A stretch of DNA of 55,580 bases from an aff. Roholtiella sp. LEGE 12411 (GCF_015206995.1 NZ_JADEXR010000028.1:1-55580), one strand, 5' to 3'; positions 19,190-28,299 are shown, counted from the stretch's first letter. Notes: generated by a model from the letters alone, not told the origin. Program-made: numbers and translations.

Positions 19190-20548
19190 ATGACTCCCGA
19201 ACAATTTCTTGAATTTGCCAGAATTTTACCAGAACCTCTACTCCTGGTGAGCAGTGAGGGTCATCTGCTAACTACCAATCAAGCAGTAGCAGATATGCTG
19301 GGGTTACGCCGTCAGGAATTACAAGGCAAAATGCTCTTTGATTTGGTAACTGAGTCTTCTCACGAGATTTTAAAGTACTTACAAGCTTGTTCAAGTAGTA
19401 GAAAAATGGTTTTGGGTTGCTTGACTTTACGTAAGAATGATCAACAAACGTTAATATGTCGTAGTCAAGGAGCGGTTATTCAACCCTGGTCTACTGAGTC
19501 TTCGGCTCTAATTCTCCTACGCTTAGAAAAGAGGGTTATAGCTAATAATAATTTTGTTCTACTTAACAAAAAAATAGACGAATTAGCAAAAGAAGTCCAG
19601 AAACGCAAACAGGCAGAGGAAGCACTTTGGAAAGCGAATCAAGATTTGGAAATTCGTGTTGAGAAGCGGACAACTGCTTTACAAGAAACACTAAATGAAC
19701 TGCAACTTACTCAATCTCAGCTAATTCAAGCTGAGAAAATGTCTAGTTTGGGTCAAATGGTTGCTGGTGTCGCCCATGAAATTAATAATCCTGTAAACTT
19801 TATTTATGCTAATCTTCACCACGCAGGAAAATATGCTGAAGATTTAGTAAAATTAATACAACTTTATCAACATACATATCCAAGCAGTTCTTTAGAAATA
19901 CAAGAGCGAATAGAAGTAATAGATTTGGATTTTTTAATCCAAGATTTAACTAAAATTTTCCAGTCAATGCGAATAGGAACAGAGCGCATTCAGGAAGTTG
20001 TTAAATCGCTGCGAAACTTCTCTAGACTTGATGAGGCAGCAGTTAAGTCAGTCAATATCCACGAAGGAATTGACAGTACTTTAATGATTCTGGAACACCG
20101 CTTAAAAGCTATACATGAGTATCCAATTACAATTATCAAAAAATATGGTCAACTGCCCAATGTAACTTGCTATCCTTGTCAACTCAATCAGGTATTTATG
20201 AATATTATTGCCAATGCGATCGATGCACTTGAGGAATCAGCGATAATAATCAAAAAGCAAAAATTACCAACATATAACCCCCAAATTCAAATTCATACCA
20301 AAGTACTTGATGATCAATGGGTAACTATTACTATTACTGATAATGGAGTGGGAATAAATGAACAAGTAAAATCCAAATTATTTGACCCATTTTTCACTAC
20401 TAAAGCTGTAGGTAAAGGTACTGGGTTAGGATTATCTGTTAGCTATCAGATCATAGTTGAAAAACATGCCGGAGAAATTAGCTGTTCTTCTACTCCTGAA
20501 AAATGTACAGAATTTGTAATTAAGATTCCTGTTAACCAAGTCTATTAA
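19190..20548 (+). CDS. PAS histidine kinase, AHEINNP subtype
   Basis: The product (452 residues) has an N-terminal PAS domain (about 8-112; LLLVSSEGHLLTTNQAV), a long coiled coil (120-185) and a histidine kinase core with H197 in VAGVAHEINNPVNFI, N-box (IIANAIDAL) and ATP lid (GKGTGLGLSV). It lacks a receiver and membrane segment. The kinase half is paralogous to the 17145 gene, including the helical stretch after the His box. The PAS pocket has no recognisable cofactor signature. The gene is followed by mobile-element debris. Confidence 0.92.
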   Translation: MTPEQFLEFARILPEPLLLVSSEGHLLTTNQAVADMLGLRRQELQGKMLFDLVTESSHEILKYLQACSSSRKMVLGCLTLRKNDQQTLICRSQGAVIQPWSTESSALILLRLEKRVIANNNFVLLNKKIDELAKEVQKRKQAEEALWKANQDLEIRVEKRTTALQETLNELQLTQSQLIQAEKMSSLGQMVAGVAHEINNPVNFIYANLHHAGKYAEDLVKLIQLYQHTYPSSSLEIQERIEVIDLDFLIQDLTKIFQSMRIGTERIQEVVKSLRNFSRLDEAAVKSVNIHEGIDSTLMILEHRLKAIHEYPITIIKKYGQLPNVTCYPCQLNQVFMNIIANAIDALEESAIIIKKQKLPTYNPQIQIHTKVLDDQWVTITITDNGVGINEQVKSKLFDPFFTTKAVGKGTGLGLSVSYQIIVEKHAGEISCSSTPEKCTEFVIKIPVNQVY

Positions 20549-20718
20549 AAGTAAAGTAATACTTTAACAGATAATAAATGGTTATAATACTAGTTTATTT
20601 ACAGATTAAAATTTTATTTTAAATATTTCAGGATATGGTTCAAAGTTTTTTATTTAAGAGTAGATAAATGATGATTAATATGATTACCCTTCTACTAAAT
20701 AAGGTTCTTGCGTTACTT

Positions 20719-20910
20719 TTATGGAGAATTAATACTAAAGTGCCAGTTTAATAAACTGCGGAGTCTAAAATTGCTAAAGTTACGAAAGCCATATCCAAGT
20801 CTTTTAATCAACTTCAGCTTATTATTAATTCCTTCTACAGTACCACTCGTAGTTTTTTCATCAAAATAACCTACTATTTCTCCAAACCATCTAACCATTG
20901 TACCAGAAGT
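20719..20910 (-). pseudogene. C-terminal remnant of an ISL3-family transposase
   Basis: Reading the minus strand from 20910 gives about 63 codons ending in a stop at 20719-20721. The peptide includes TMVRWFGEIVGYF and GTVEGINNKLKLIKRLGYGF followed by RNFSNFRLRSLLNW, which is the characteristic C-terminal signature of ISL3-type transposases. It is cut on its N-terminal side by the left end of the IS4-type element. The N-terminal part is not recognisable beyond the other end of that element. It cannot encode a functional enzyme. Confidence 0.8.
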
Positions 20911-22084
20911 GTTGAATGTTAAGAAAAGTCTGATAAAAATAGCCCAAAATATGGTATTTTTGGGCGTAAGCTTAAACTATATTAGTTTGACTGTGATTAT
21001 AAATTCATTTCCCAAAATTGTCAAAGATATCTTGAAAAGCCTGCCAAAAAACGATTATCCAGTATTGAATAGTCGTCTATTCTTTGAGTGCTGGCTATCG
21101 TATGCTTTGGATAACAGTTTAACAAGTATGCGAGATTTATTTAAAAGATTAAATAACACAGGATTTGATGTAGATATTTCTACTTTTTCTCAAGCAAGTT
21201 CTCACAGCCCACAAAAACCTTTCCAAGAAATTTATCATAAATTAAATGAGTTAGTACATAATAAAACTCAGAAGAAATTACATGATAAATATGCTATTTG
21301 TCCCATTGATTCAACAATTATTACTTTAACAAGTAAATTGTTGTGGGTTTTGGGACATCATCAAGTTAAACTTTTTAGTTCTTTAAATCTAGCTACAGGT
21401 AGTCCATCAGATAATTTCATCAACTTTGGGCATGATCATGATTATAATTTTGGTTCAAAAATGATGTCTAATCTGCCAACAAATGCAGTTGGAGTAATGG
21501 ATAGAGGATTTGCAGGATTAAAATTTATTCAAGAGTTAACACCAGAAAATAAATATTTTGTTTTGCGAATAAAAAATAATTGGAAACTAGAGTTTGAGGA
21601 CTCAACTGGCTTAGTCAAAGTTGGTGCATCTGATGATGCTCAAGCATATAGAGTGATTAATTTTTGTGATGTATACACAAAAACTGAGTTTCGCTTAGTG
21701 ACAAATTTGCCTGCATCGGGAGATGCAGCAGTTAGTGATGATGAAATTCGAGATATTTATCGGTTACGTTGGGGAGTTGAATTATTGTGGAAGTTTTTAA
21801 AGATGCACTTAAAACTTGACAAATTAATTACCAAAAACGTCAATGGTATCACTATACAAATTTACATTAGTTTAATAGCATATTTGATTTTACAGCTTTT
21901 ATCGATACCTAAACAATGGGGATATACACTATTAGATAAATTCCGTTATTTACAATCATGTATGTGTCAAAAAATCAGTTATGTTCATTGGCTTGAGGAG
22001 ATGATGTTATGTTGACTATTTTTGGCTTTTTAGAATTACTCTAACCAAGTATGTAAAGTTTTGTATCAACATTCAACGTTTCTG
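20904..22084 (+). mobile_element. IS4-type insertion sequence
   Basis: CAGAA-gt-GTTGAATGTT at 20904-20920 is matched in inverted orientation by AACATTCAAC-gt-TTCTG at 22068-22084, giving a 17-bp terminal repeat with 2 mismatches. The element is about 1.18 kb and carries one transposase gene. It has inserted into an ISL3-type transposase gene. No clean target duplication can be read. Confidence 0.65.
20951..22015 (+). CDS. IS4-family DDE transposase
   Basis: The catalytic triad is readable: Asp in CPIDSTI, Asp in GVMDRGFAG and Glu in YRLRWGVELLWKFLK, the last forming the Y-(2)-R-(3)-E-(6)-K signature of the IS4 family. The open frame extends back to a GTG at 20909 inside the terminal repeat; the first ATG, at 20951, is the more plausible start, giving 354 residues. 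The frame is intact, so the enzyme may be active. It cuts and pastes its own element. The C-terminus (WLEEMMLC) ends close to the right terminal repeat. Confidence 0.9.
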   Translation: MVFLGVSLNYISLTVIINSFPKIVKDILKSLPKNDYPVLNSRLFFECWLSYALDNSLTSMRDLFKRLNNTGFDVDISTFSQASSHSPQKPFQEIYHKLNELVHNKTQKKLHDKYAICPIDSTIITLTSKLLWVLGHHQVKLFSSLNLATGSPSDNFINFGHDHDYNFGSKMMSNLPTNAVGVMDRGFAGLKFIQELTPENKYFVLRIKNNWKLEFEDSTGLVKVGASDDAQAYRVINFCDVYTKTEFRLVTNLPASGDAAVSDDEIRDIYRLRWGVELLWKFLKMHLKLDKLITKNVNGITIQIYISLIAYLILQLLSIPKQWGYTLLDKFRYLQSCMCQKISYVHWLEEMMLC

Positions 22085-22233
22085 ATTATTATAATATAAT
22101 CATTACTTAATAAATAATGTTTAAAAGTTTGTAAGCTTATGCTTGGTAAAATTTTTAGACTTCAATATCGTAAAAAGTATAGGCATGAAATTTAAATTAT
22201 TTTAATTTTCACCATAAAAGTAGCGCAAGAGCC

Positions 22234-22759
22234 AAAATTCCTTTAAGGTTGACCACAAGGTTTTTTTAACGTATTGACCGCAGCATAAGGGTTTGAGATG
22301 AAAAATTGGCTTTTAAGCAAAACGCTTATGCATGGGTAATTTTGCCAGTTTTACCAAAATTTTTCTAGGCTCTGATTTTGGCTAAGGTATTGATTATTAA
22401 GAACATTTATTTTCTAGTAATCGAATAAAGTTGAAATTAAATATTTTTCCATAACTAGCCTTTTGAACAATGAATGAAAGCTGGGAAGTTATCGTGTTTA
22501 ATTTCTTTTTTTTGAAATTTACATAAATGTCAGAGTTATCATTTTTAGCTTTTCCTAAATGTAATCTATTTATACTACTCTTGGAAGTGCGGAATCTGGG
22601 TAATATGATAATTTCAGCTTTGTATCGGATTTTTGCTAAGTTTTTGGCATACTAGGTACTGAAGAACCAAGAAAGTTTTAAAATAATTCAGTAAATTTAC
22701 AGGAAGATAGCAGAAATCTGTGTAATTTATTGTATTTCAGGCTTCCTCTGCCACTTTAC
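22234..22759. other. AT-rich gene-free region
   Basis: About 525 bp with no supported gene. One imperfect inverted repeat (GCATAAGGGTTT at 22283-22294 against AAACGCTTATGC at 22320-22331) could form a hairpin. Nothing else is recognisable. Confidence 0.3.
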
Positions 22760-23257
22760 CTACTTAACTTCTGTTGTAATTTGTAGAGTATAAGGGAGAT
22801 ACTCGCCTTGGTTATAGGAACCAACCCAAATTTGGTAACTTCCAGGCAGCCATTCACCAATGATACCGGAATTTTTGCCATCAAAATCGTCATTACACCA
22901 AGTACCACCGGGGCCCTTAACAATCATGGTGGTGTCTTCAGGACTTTGTACTTGCAGCCTCAAGTATTCAAATTTACTTGTCAGTTCCAAGGTATGGTCT
23001 GGTGTTTCATCAACAAATCCATTACAAGGGCCTGTTGCTGTTTCGCTTCTCCCGGCCACTTGGTTCCCAGATACTAAACCACCACTCATACCGCGAACTA
23101 TCATGGGGTCTGGAGAAAATTGGCGATCAATGGTGACATCTCCAAATATAGTTGGCATTTCCTCAGCATCAGATGTGGTATTAATTGCCGATGTTATGAA
23201 GATTATAAGCATCATGAAAGATATTCTCATTCCTCTATTTAGTGCTTTTTTTCGCAT
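22760..23257 (-). CDS. small secreted protein with pre-peptidase C-terminal (PPC)-like fold
   Basis: I do not recognise a named family. The 165-residue product starts with a basic stretch and a hydrophobic segment (about 12-28, ISFMMLIIFITSAI) that looks like a signal peptide. The mature part contains a beta-rich region with PEDTTMIVKGPGGTWCNDD and LPGSYQIWVGSY, similar in pattern to PPC-type domains that accompany secreted enzymes. Two cysteines (in GPCNGF and TWCNDD) could form a disulfide in the periplasm. A second start (MRISFMM) is possible. It is downstream of gltX on the same strand, beyond a strong hairpin, so it is probably transcribed separately. Confidence 0.65.
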   Translation of the reverse strand: MRKKALNRGMRISFMMLIIFITSAINTTSDAEEMPTIFGDVTIDRQFSPDPMIVRGMSGGLVSGNQVAGRSETATGPCNGFVDETPDHTLELTSKFEYLRLQVQSPEDTTMIVKGPGGTWCNDDFDGKNSGIIGEWLPGSYQIWVGSYNQGEYLPYTLQITTEVK

Positions 23258-23364
23258 TGTAATTAAGTTCGTTTCTAAGTGTTATTAAAGACATTAATTT
23301 TACACACTTAGTTCCCCATACGAGGATAATTGACTACTTGTTGAAAATTGTTCTAATTCAACAA

Positions 23365-23394
23365 TAGGGACGCACAATTGTTTGTGCGTCCCTA
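23365..23394 (-). terminator. hairpin downstream of gltX
   Basis: A perfect 13-bp stem (TAGGGACGCACAA at 23365-23377 with its complement at 23382-23394) closes a 4-nt loop, 36 bp after the gltX stop. On the minus strand a short T-rich stretch follows. Similar GGGACGCAC palindromes are dispersed in Nostoc genomes, so it may be a repeat that also serves as terminator. Confidence 0.6.
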
Positions 23395-23429
23395 AAATCT
23401 TAAATATTCCTCAAATCTGGAAGCGATCG

Positions 23430-24872
23430 CTAATTGGCTTCTGTTATGGCTTTATTCAAGCGTGGCTTGTCTAAACCGATTTGATTGAGTAGTAACCAGG
23501 ATTGAATTAGGTCAGGGCCATGAACATCTCCGGTTAAGGCTGCTCGGAGCGATCGCATTACCAAGCCTTTTTTAACGTTTTGCTCTTTCACCACTTGTTT
23601 AATAATGTCTTGAGCTGAGGCTTCCGATAGTTGCGGCTGATTTTCCAAGGCTGTAACTATACTCTTGAGTGTCGCAGCAGAACCTTCTTGCTTAAGTTGG
23701 GTACTGGCTTCGTCACTAAATTCAATGTCGCTGAAAAATAGTTGAGCCATTGGTACAGCATCTACCAGACGAGTTAAGCTTTGGCTAATTAAAGCTACTA
23801 ACTGCTCTAACCAAGGGCGCTCTCGTCCGCCATCAAATTTATACCCTGCTGCTTCCCAAAAAGGTATGAGCAAATCTGTGAGTTTATCTACTGGCGTATT
23901 GTGAATATACTGACTGTTTAACCAATCTAGTTTCGCCCAGTCAAACTTTGCGCCTGCTTTATTCACGCGCTCAAAGCTAAACTCTTTGGCTGCTGCTTCT
24001 AAAGTAAATATTTCTTGAGTCGAGTCTGGGGGCGACCAACCCAGCAATGTCATGTAATTCACCAAAGCTTCAGCAGTAAAGCCTAATTGCTTAAAGTCGA
24101 AAATGGAAGTGACGCCATCCCGTTTAGAAAGCTTGCGCCCATCCATATTCAAAATTAGTGGCGCGTGAGCGAAATCTGGTATTTTTGCACCCAAAGCTTC
24201 ATACAGCAGAATTTGCTTAGCGGTGTTGGCGATGTGGTCTTCTCCTCGAATTACATGGGTGATTTGCATATCGATGTCATCCACTACAACTACAAAGTTG
24301 TATAGTGGTTGGCCACTACCCTCTTCGGAAGCACGCGCGATGACCATATCACCACCTAAATCGCTACCTCGCCAAGACATGTTTCCCCGTACTAGGTCAT
24401 TCCAGACAATTTCTCGCCCATCTTCGATTTTGAAGCGAATCACATAAGAGCGACCTTCTGCCTCAAAAGCGGTGCGTTGTTCTGGGGTGAGGTTACGGTG
24501 ACGGTTGTCATAACGGGGCGCTTCGTTTCTAGCTTTCTGAGCGTCTCGGAGAGCTTCTAATTCTTCGGAGGTGGTATAACAGCGATAAGCTAATCCTTGA
24601 TCTAACAGTTTTTGTACTGCTTCTTTGTAGAGATCTAGGCGTTGAGATTGAAAAAGTGGCCCTTCATCCCAGTTTAGTCCTAGCCAGCGCAGCCCTTCGA
24701 GAATATTTTCGGTGTATTCAGGACGCGATCGCTCTAGGTCTGTATCTTCTATTCGCAGGATGAACTTCCCGCCGTGGTGGCGGGCAAATAACCAGTTAAA
24801 CACAGCCGTTCTGGCTGTACCAATATGTAAATTACCAGTTGGACTTGGAGCAATACGGACTCTAACAGTCAC
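23430..24872 (-). CDS. gltX: glutamyl-tRNA synthetase
   Basis: A class I aminoacyl-tRNA synthetase that charges tRNA-Glu (and in cyanobacteria usually also tRNA-Gln for later amidation). The HIGH-type motif [10 protein letters not shown] is at the N-terminus and the KMSKS-type motif is KLSKRDG. About 480 residues, the standard length. The open frame reaches an ATG at 24893, but the GTG at 24872 gives the conserved start [13 protein letters not shown] and is preceded by a purine-rich AGAGAGAA, so it is preferred. In cyanobacteria glutamyl-tRNA also feeds tetrapyrrole synthesis. The tRNA-Asp gene is upstream on the same strand. Confidence 0.97.
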   Translation of the reverse strand: MTVRVRIAPSPTGNLHIGTARTAVFNWLFARHHGGKFILRIEDTDLERSRPEYTENILEGLRWLGLNWDEGPLFQSQRLDLYKEAVQKLLDQGLAYRCYTTSEELEALRDAQKARNEAPRYDNRHRNLTPEQRTAFEAEGRSYVIRFKIEDGREIVWNDLVRGNMSWRGSDLGGDMVIARASEEGSGQPLYNFVVVVDDIDMQITHVIRGEDHIANTAKQILLYEALGAKIPDFAHAPLILNMDGRKLSKRDGVTSIFDFKQLGFTAEALVNYMTLLGWSPPDSTQEIFTLEAAAKEFSFERVNKAGAKFDWAKLDWLNSQYIHNTPVDKLTDLLIPFWEAAGYKFDGGRERPWLEQLVALISQSLTRLVDAVPMAQLFFSDIEFSDEASTQLKQEGSAATLKSIVTALENQPQLSEASAQDIIKQVVKEQNVKKGLVMRSLRAALTGDVHGPDLIQSWLLLNQIGLDKPRLNKAITEAN

Positions 24873-25056
24873 AGTTGATTCTCTCTTTCGCAAAAAATGA
24901 TAAATTGAGCTTATAACTAAGCCTAAAGTTCTGAGTCCTTAGAGATGCGATTGATCACGTCTGTACTGAGTTTAAGAACTATAGACTTTACGGCATCACC
25001 AATTACCGATTTCTAATTCCTATAATACTCAGGACTCAGCACTTATTAATTTAAAA

Positions 25057-25130
25057 CGGGACTGACGGGGCTCGAACCCGCAACTTCCGCCGTGACAGGG
25101 CGGTGCTCTAACCAATTGAACTACAGTCCC
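25057..25130 (-). tRNA. tRNA-Asp (anticodon GTC)
   Basis: The minus strand folds as a standard cloverleaf: acceptor GGGACTG with CAGTCCC, discriminator G, anticodon stem CCGCC/GGCGG around loop CTGTCAC giving anticodon GTC, and T loop TTCGAGC. CCA is not encoded. Confidence 0.96.
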
Positions 25131-25197
25131 TTGTTGGGCAACTTTGCTATTATGCCTGTTTTTTTTTCAATTGTCAAGTGGTTTTTAGTTGAAAATA

Positions 25198-25274
25198 GGG
25201 CATGGGGCATGGGGCATTGGGCATGGGGCATTGGGCATTGGGCATGGGGCATGGGGCATGGGGCATTGGGCATA
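25198..25274. repeat. tandem heptamer repeat GGGCATK
   Basis: Eleven consecutive 7-bp units, GGGCATG or GGGCATT (last one GGGCATA), run without interruption. Short tandemly repeated heptamers are typical of filamentous cyanobacteria. The array lies 68 bp upstream of tRNA-Asp, in its promoter side. Open frames across it on both strands are artefacts of the repeat. Confidence 0.95.
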
Positions 25275-25451
25275 GCAAGAGAGATTTTCATCTTGCGTTT
25301 TGAGTGCAACTCATGGAGTCTGTTGCATAAATCCTTGAAGTGTGATGTAGAGCGTTTGCTTTGAGTGAACAGAATGACATTTTCAAAGCTGGACTGCTGA
25401 TGCTCCTATGTTGCTACCGCTAACACCAACGCATTGGCTCAGCTAGACAGA

Positions 25452-25541
25452 CAAAACCCGCTTGCGCGGGTTGAAAAGTATCTATTTTAGTTAGTTCACG
25501 GAGGTGGACTTAGTTTGTGTAGTAGCGAATCATATTCGCTC
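25452..25541. repeat. dispersed Nostoc-type repeat with AACCCGC palindrome
   Basis: AACCCGC-ttgc-GCGGGTT (25455-25472) forms a 7-bp stem, followed by a segment (GTTCACGGAGGTGGACTTAG ... GTAGTAGCGAAT ... ATTCGCT) that I recognise as a common dispersed repeat in Nostoc-like genomes. It lies downstream of the RTX gene. The remainder of 25275-25599 holds no gene. Confidence 0.55.
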
Positions 25542-25599
25542 AATACTTTTAAAACATCCTCTAAGAGCAATCTTTTGTTTTTTCAAACAAGAGCAATGA

Positions 25600-27915
25600 C
25601 TAGGAGAAGTTCGAGGCAGTCAGCGTCAGGTTGCCAGTAAGGCCAATCAGTAGATCAGCATTGGTTACAGTACCTGGGGTGGCATCATTACCTAATACAT
25701 ACGTATTACCACTGAATTGGAAAGCACCAAACTTGCTAGCTCCAATTGCATTAGCAGCAGCACTAACCGCCAGGGTTAAGGTTGAAGATGTACCCACAGC
25801 TGTCTGCACAGTTGACTGAGCAACCAAATTAGCGGCACTAAATCCAGTTATTTTGATGACATCATCTGCTACCGCAAAATCAGTAATTGTATCAAAGGTA
25901 ACAGATCCTGCTAGGCTTCCTGCATTGGATTCAGTCAATCCATTATAGTTAAAGATGTCTTTACCAGCACCACCTGTTAATGAGTCAGCACCAGCGGCGC
26001 CTGTTAACGTATCATTACCAGCACCACCTGTTAATGAGTCAGAACCACCACCACCTGTTAATGAGTCATTACCATCACCACCTGTTAATGTATTATTGCC
26101 AGTAGTACCACCAGTAGCGGTTAAGTCTGCTTTGAAAACACTAGCGTTGATAGTTATACCAGCGGCTGGAGATGCTGTAATAGTTAGGTTTTTGTCACCC
26201 GTCAGGTTGAGCGTTAAGGGAGCAGAGCTACCAGATAGATTATTAGTAAACGCTATAGCCGCGATCGAATTATTAGCAGCATTTAGTACTCCAGAACCTT
26301 TCTCAGAAGCTAAATTGAGGGTGGGAGAACTAGTTAAGGTAAGTGTGCTAATTGCTGCCGCGTTTTGAAGCGTTAAGTTAACTACACCATTACTGGTGAT
26401 AGCGAAAGTTCCAGCAGTAGTTGCGGTGTAGATAAATTTGTTATCTCCAGCTGCTCCAGTAACGGTATTATTTTGTGCCTGGAATAGATATTCTTTAAGG
26501 GCAGCTGTCTTGCTAACATCGACTGTTGTACCTGCACTAAAGCCCAAGGCATCAAAATTCTTGGCAGTGTTGATAGCATCATATAAGGCTTGGGTAAAAG
26601 TGGCATCGGCTAGCACTAATGTATCTTTGCCAAGACCGCCATCAAGCTTATCGCTTGCGTTGAAATCGTTTGCTGAAAACGCAATGCTATCTTCGCCGCT
26701 ACCACCTGTGAAGGTAACATTTCCTCCAGTACCCGCTTTTAGTTTGACACCGCCTGTGTTTTTGCTCGCATCAATCGTTGTTATGTTGGCATTGAGCAGG
26801 TTAGTAATTTCTAGTCCACCAGCACCGCTAAGATTCAGGGTTTTCACCGCCGTTTGTGTTGTTAATGTCGTAACGCTATTCCCTGAACCCTCAGCTATAA
26901 GGTTAAGCGTAGCGACTCCAGCACCATTTTGGATAAGTCCACCCAATTTTGAATCTTTGATAGAAAAGGTCGCACTGGTTGCAACAGTACCAAAATCAGC
27001 CGTGACACCCAACCCGGTATTGGTAAGACCTTGAACACCAAGGATAATATCCTTGAGTCCACTGAAGGTATAAGAACCTGTAGGGTTATTTACAAGGGTA
27101 ACTTTTTCAACCCCTTTGCCAGCAAGGGGAGTAAAGTCAATACCTACTGTCCCATTGACCAATTCTATATTTTCAACACTTTCTAGAGTTGGCAAATTAG
27201 CTGTTGAATTGAAGTATCTAAAGGTATCGCTACCTGCGCCCCCTTTGATTTGGTCGGCAGATTGGACAGTAGCCGTAGTAGCGCCAGCACCGTCACCGAT
27301 GAATACGTCATTATTCGCTGTACCTGTGAGGTTGTCAGTGCCAGTGGTCAGGGTAAAGGTTGAACCTGCGGACGCGAAATCAGTGATGGCTTTATCAACT
27401 GCTGTATTACCTGCTGTAAGGGATTCAGGGGTTTCTTTAACCGTATTGAGGATACTTGTTGATTGGGCAAATAAATCTGCGGAGAAGTTTTGGATATTAC
27501 TGTTGAGCAGTCCAGCAGTAAATCTTGCAGAAATGGCAGACTTATTTTGGAAAGCTGTTTTATCTGTACCCCCAGCATTTAGGGTCAATGTAAGGATAAA
27601 CGTCGGAACTTGAGCCGAGCCTAAAGTTTTTAACCTATTAACCCAAAAATTTAATCCATCGGTTTCAGCTTCCCGACCAAAAGCATTGAGGTAGATAGAT
27701 TTGACGAATGCAGTCGGATCGGAGATATCAGGAAAAGCTACATAAGGATATTTATCTTTAGTCTCTTTTGCACCAGCAAAACCTGTGGCGATGTCTTCGA
27801 GCGATACGCCTTTATTCGCTTGGGAAACCCAAAATTGTAGACCAGTTGGATCGCCTGCGCGACCGAAGTAAGCCACATAAAGCCCATGAATTGAATTTGC
27901 ATCTGCCTTAGTCAT
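25600..27915 (-). CDS. DUF4214 and RTX-repeat secreted protein
   Basis: The 771-residue product starts with two DUF4214-type repeats (about residues 9-58, GLYVAYFGRAGDPTGLQFWV, and 70-130, SIYLNAFGREAETDGLNFWV). A long Thr/Asn/Ala-rich beta region follows with scattered calcium-binding nonapeptides (about 400-440), and a cluster of RTX repeats of the GGxGxDxL type lies at about 610-665. The composition is poor in Cys and has no signal peptide, consistent with type I secretion using a C-terminal signal. DUF4214/RTX proteins are often S-layer or surface glycoproteins in cyanobacteria, but the role here is inferred. A good GAGGAG ribosome site precedes the ATG. No type I secretion genes are nearby. 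Confidence 0.85.
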   Translation of the reverse strand: MTKADANSIHGLYVAYFGRAGDPTGLQFWVSQANKGVSLEDIATGFAGAKETKDKYPYVAFPDISDPTAFVKSIYLNAFGREAETDGLNFWVNRLKTLGSAQVPTFILTLTLNAGGTDKTAFQNKSAISARFTAGLLNSNIQNFSADLFAQSTSILNTVKETPESLTAGNTAVDKAITDFASAGSTFTLTTGTDNLTGTANNDVFIGDGAGATTATVQSADQIKGGAGSDTFRYFNSTANLPTLESVENIELVNGTVGIDFTPLAGKGVEKVTLVNNPTGSYTFSGLKDIILGVQGLTNTGLGVTADFGTVATSATFSIKDSKLGGLIQNGAGVATLNLIAEGSGNSVTTLTTQTAVKTLNLSGAGGLEITNLLNANITTIDASKNTGGVKLKAGTGGNVTFTGGSGEDSIAFSANDFNASDKLDGGLGKDTLVLADATFTQALYDAINTAKNFDALGFSAGTTVDVSKTAALKEYLFQAQNNTVTGAAGDNKFIYTATTAGTFAITSNGVVNLTLQNAAAISTLTLTSSPTLNLASEKGSGVLNAANNSIAAIAFTNNLSGSSAPLTLNLTGDKNLTITASPAAGITINASVFKADLTATGGTTGNNTLTGGDGNDSLTGGGGSDSLTGGAGNDTLTGAAGADSLTGGAGKDIFNYNGLTESNAGSLAGSVTFDTITDFAVADDVIKITGFSAANLVAQSTVQTAVGTSSTLTLAVSAAANAIGASKFGAFQFSGNTYVLGNDATPGTVTNADLLIGLTGNLTLTASNFS

Positions 27916-27999
27916 AGTTCAGTTTTACTCCTCATTTCGGTTTACGCTGGTTCAGATTTTGAATAGCTTGTCGTAGTTTGGCAAATAAAGCATAAAACT

Positions 28000-28021
28000 A
28001 GCTCAGTTTTTATACTGAACT
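28000..28021. promoter_or_regulatory. inverted repeat in RTX gene leader
   Basis: AGCTCAGT (28000-28007) and ACTGAACT (28014-28021) form a 7-of-8 inverted repeat about 85 bp upstream of the RTX start. It could be a leader hairpin or a regulator site; nothing discriminates. Confidence 0.25.
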
Positions 28022-28188
28022 AACTGGATAAATACGGAAAATATTTAAGTAGTTTAACGGTTGTTGTTATAACTTTGAATTTTAGTTTTCTGTAGTTTAT
28101 TCGTAAATTTAAGTAAAAATTAAGACATGTTTTTACCTTTGATGTCATCTGAGACAAGGGAGATCAAGCAATACGTTCTAGAGTAAGA

Positions 28189-28225
28189 TTTAATCTCTCT
28201 AACTCCCTTGTATAGAGAGATTAAA
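28189..28225. terminator. hairpin at the end of the polysaccharide operon
   Basis: TTTAATCTCTCT (28189-28200) and AGAGAGATTAAA (28214-28225) form a perfect 12-bp stem with a 13-nt loop, 75 bp beyond the last glycosyltransferase stop. An overlapping pair ACAAGGGAG (28154-28162) / CTCCCTTGT (28203-28211) offers an alternative fold, as in attenuators. No strong T-run follows. The rest of 27916-28299 is AT-rich leader of the RTX gene. Confidence 0.45.
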
Positions 28226-28299
28226 GAAGATATATGAAAGATAAATATACTTAAACTAAGCGTATTAAAATAAGTAATAAGCACAAGATAGTTACGGTG

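Larger units (their letters stand above)
20703..22233. mobile_element. remnant of an ISL3-type insertion sequence, interrupted by an IS4-type element
   Basis: Imperfect terminal inverted repeats mark the outer ends: GGTTCTTGCGTTACTTTTAT on the left (20703-20722) and a matching complement ending CGCAAGAGCC on the right (to 22233), differing at a few positions. The left arm adjoins the 3' end of an ISL3-type transposase on the minus strand (20719-20910). Most of the transposase is missing and the interior is occupied by a second element (20904-22084). The expected 8-bp target duplication is not seen, so the element is old or rearranged. Confidence 0.7.

Noticed and set aside
25092-25364. Repetitive peptides encoded across the heptamer array
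   Set aside because: They reflect the GGGCATK repeat and part of tRNA-Asp.
25631-27613. Several long open frames antisense to the RTX gene
   Set aside because: The repetitive Thr/Ala/Gly-rich composition of the sense gene leaves antisense frames open; the sense frame has clear domains and a ribosome site.
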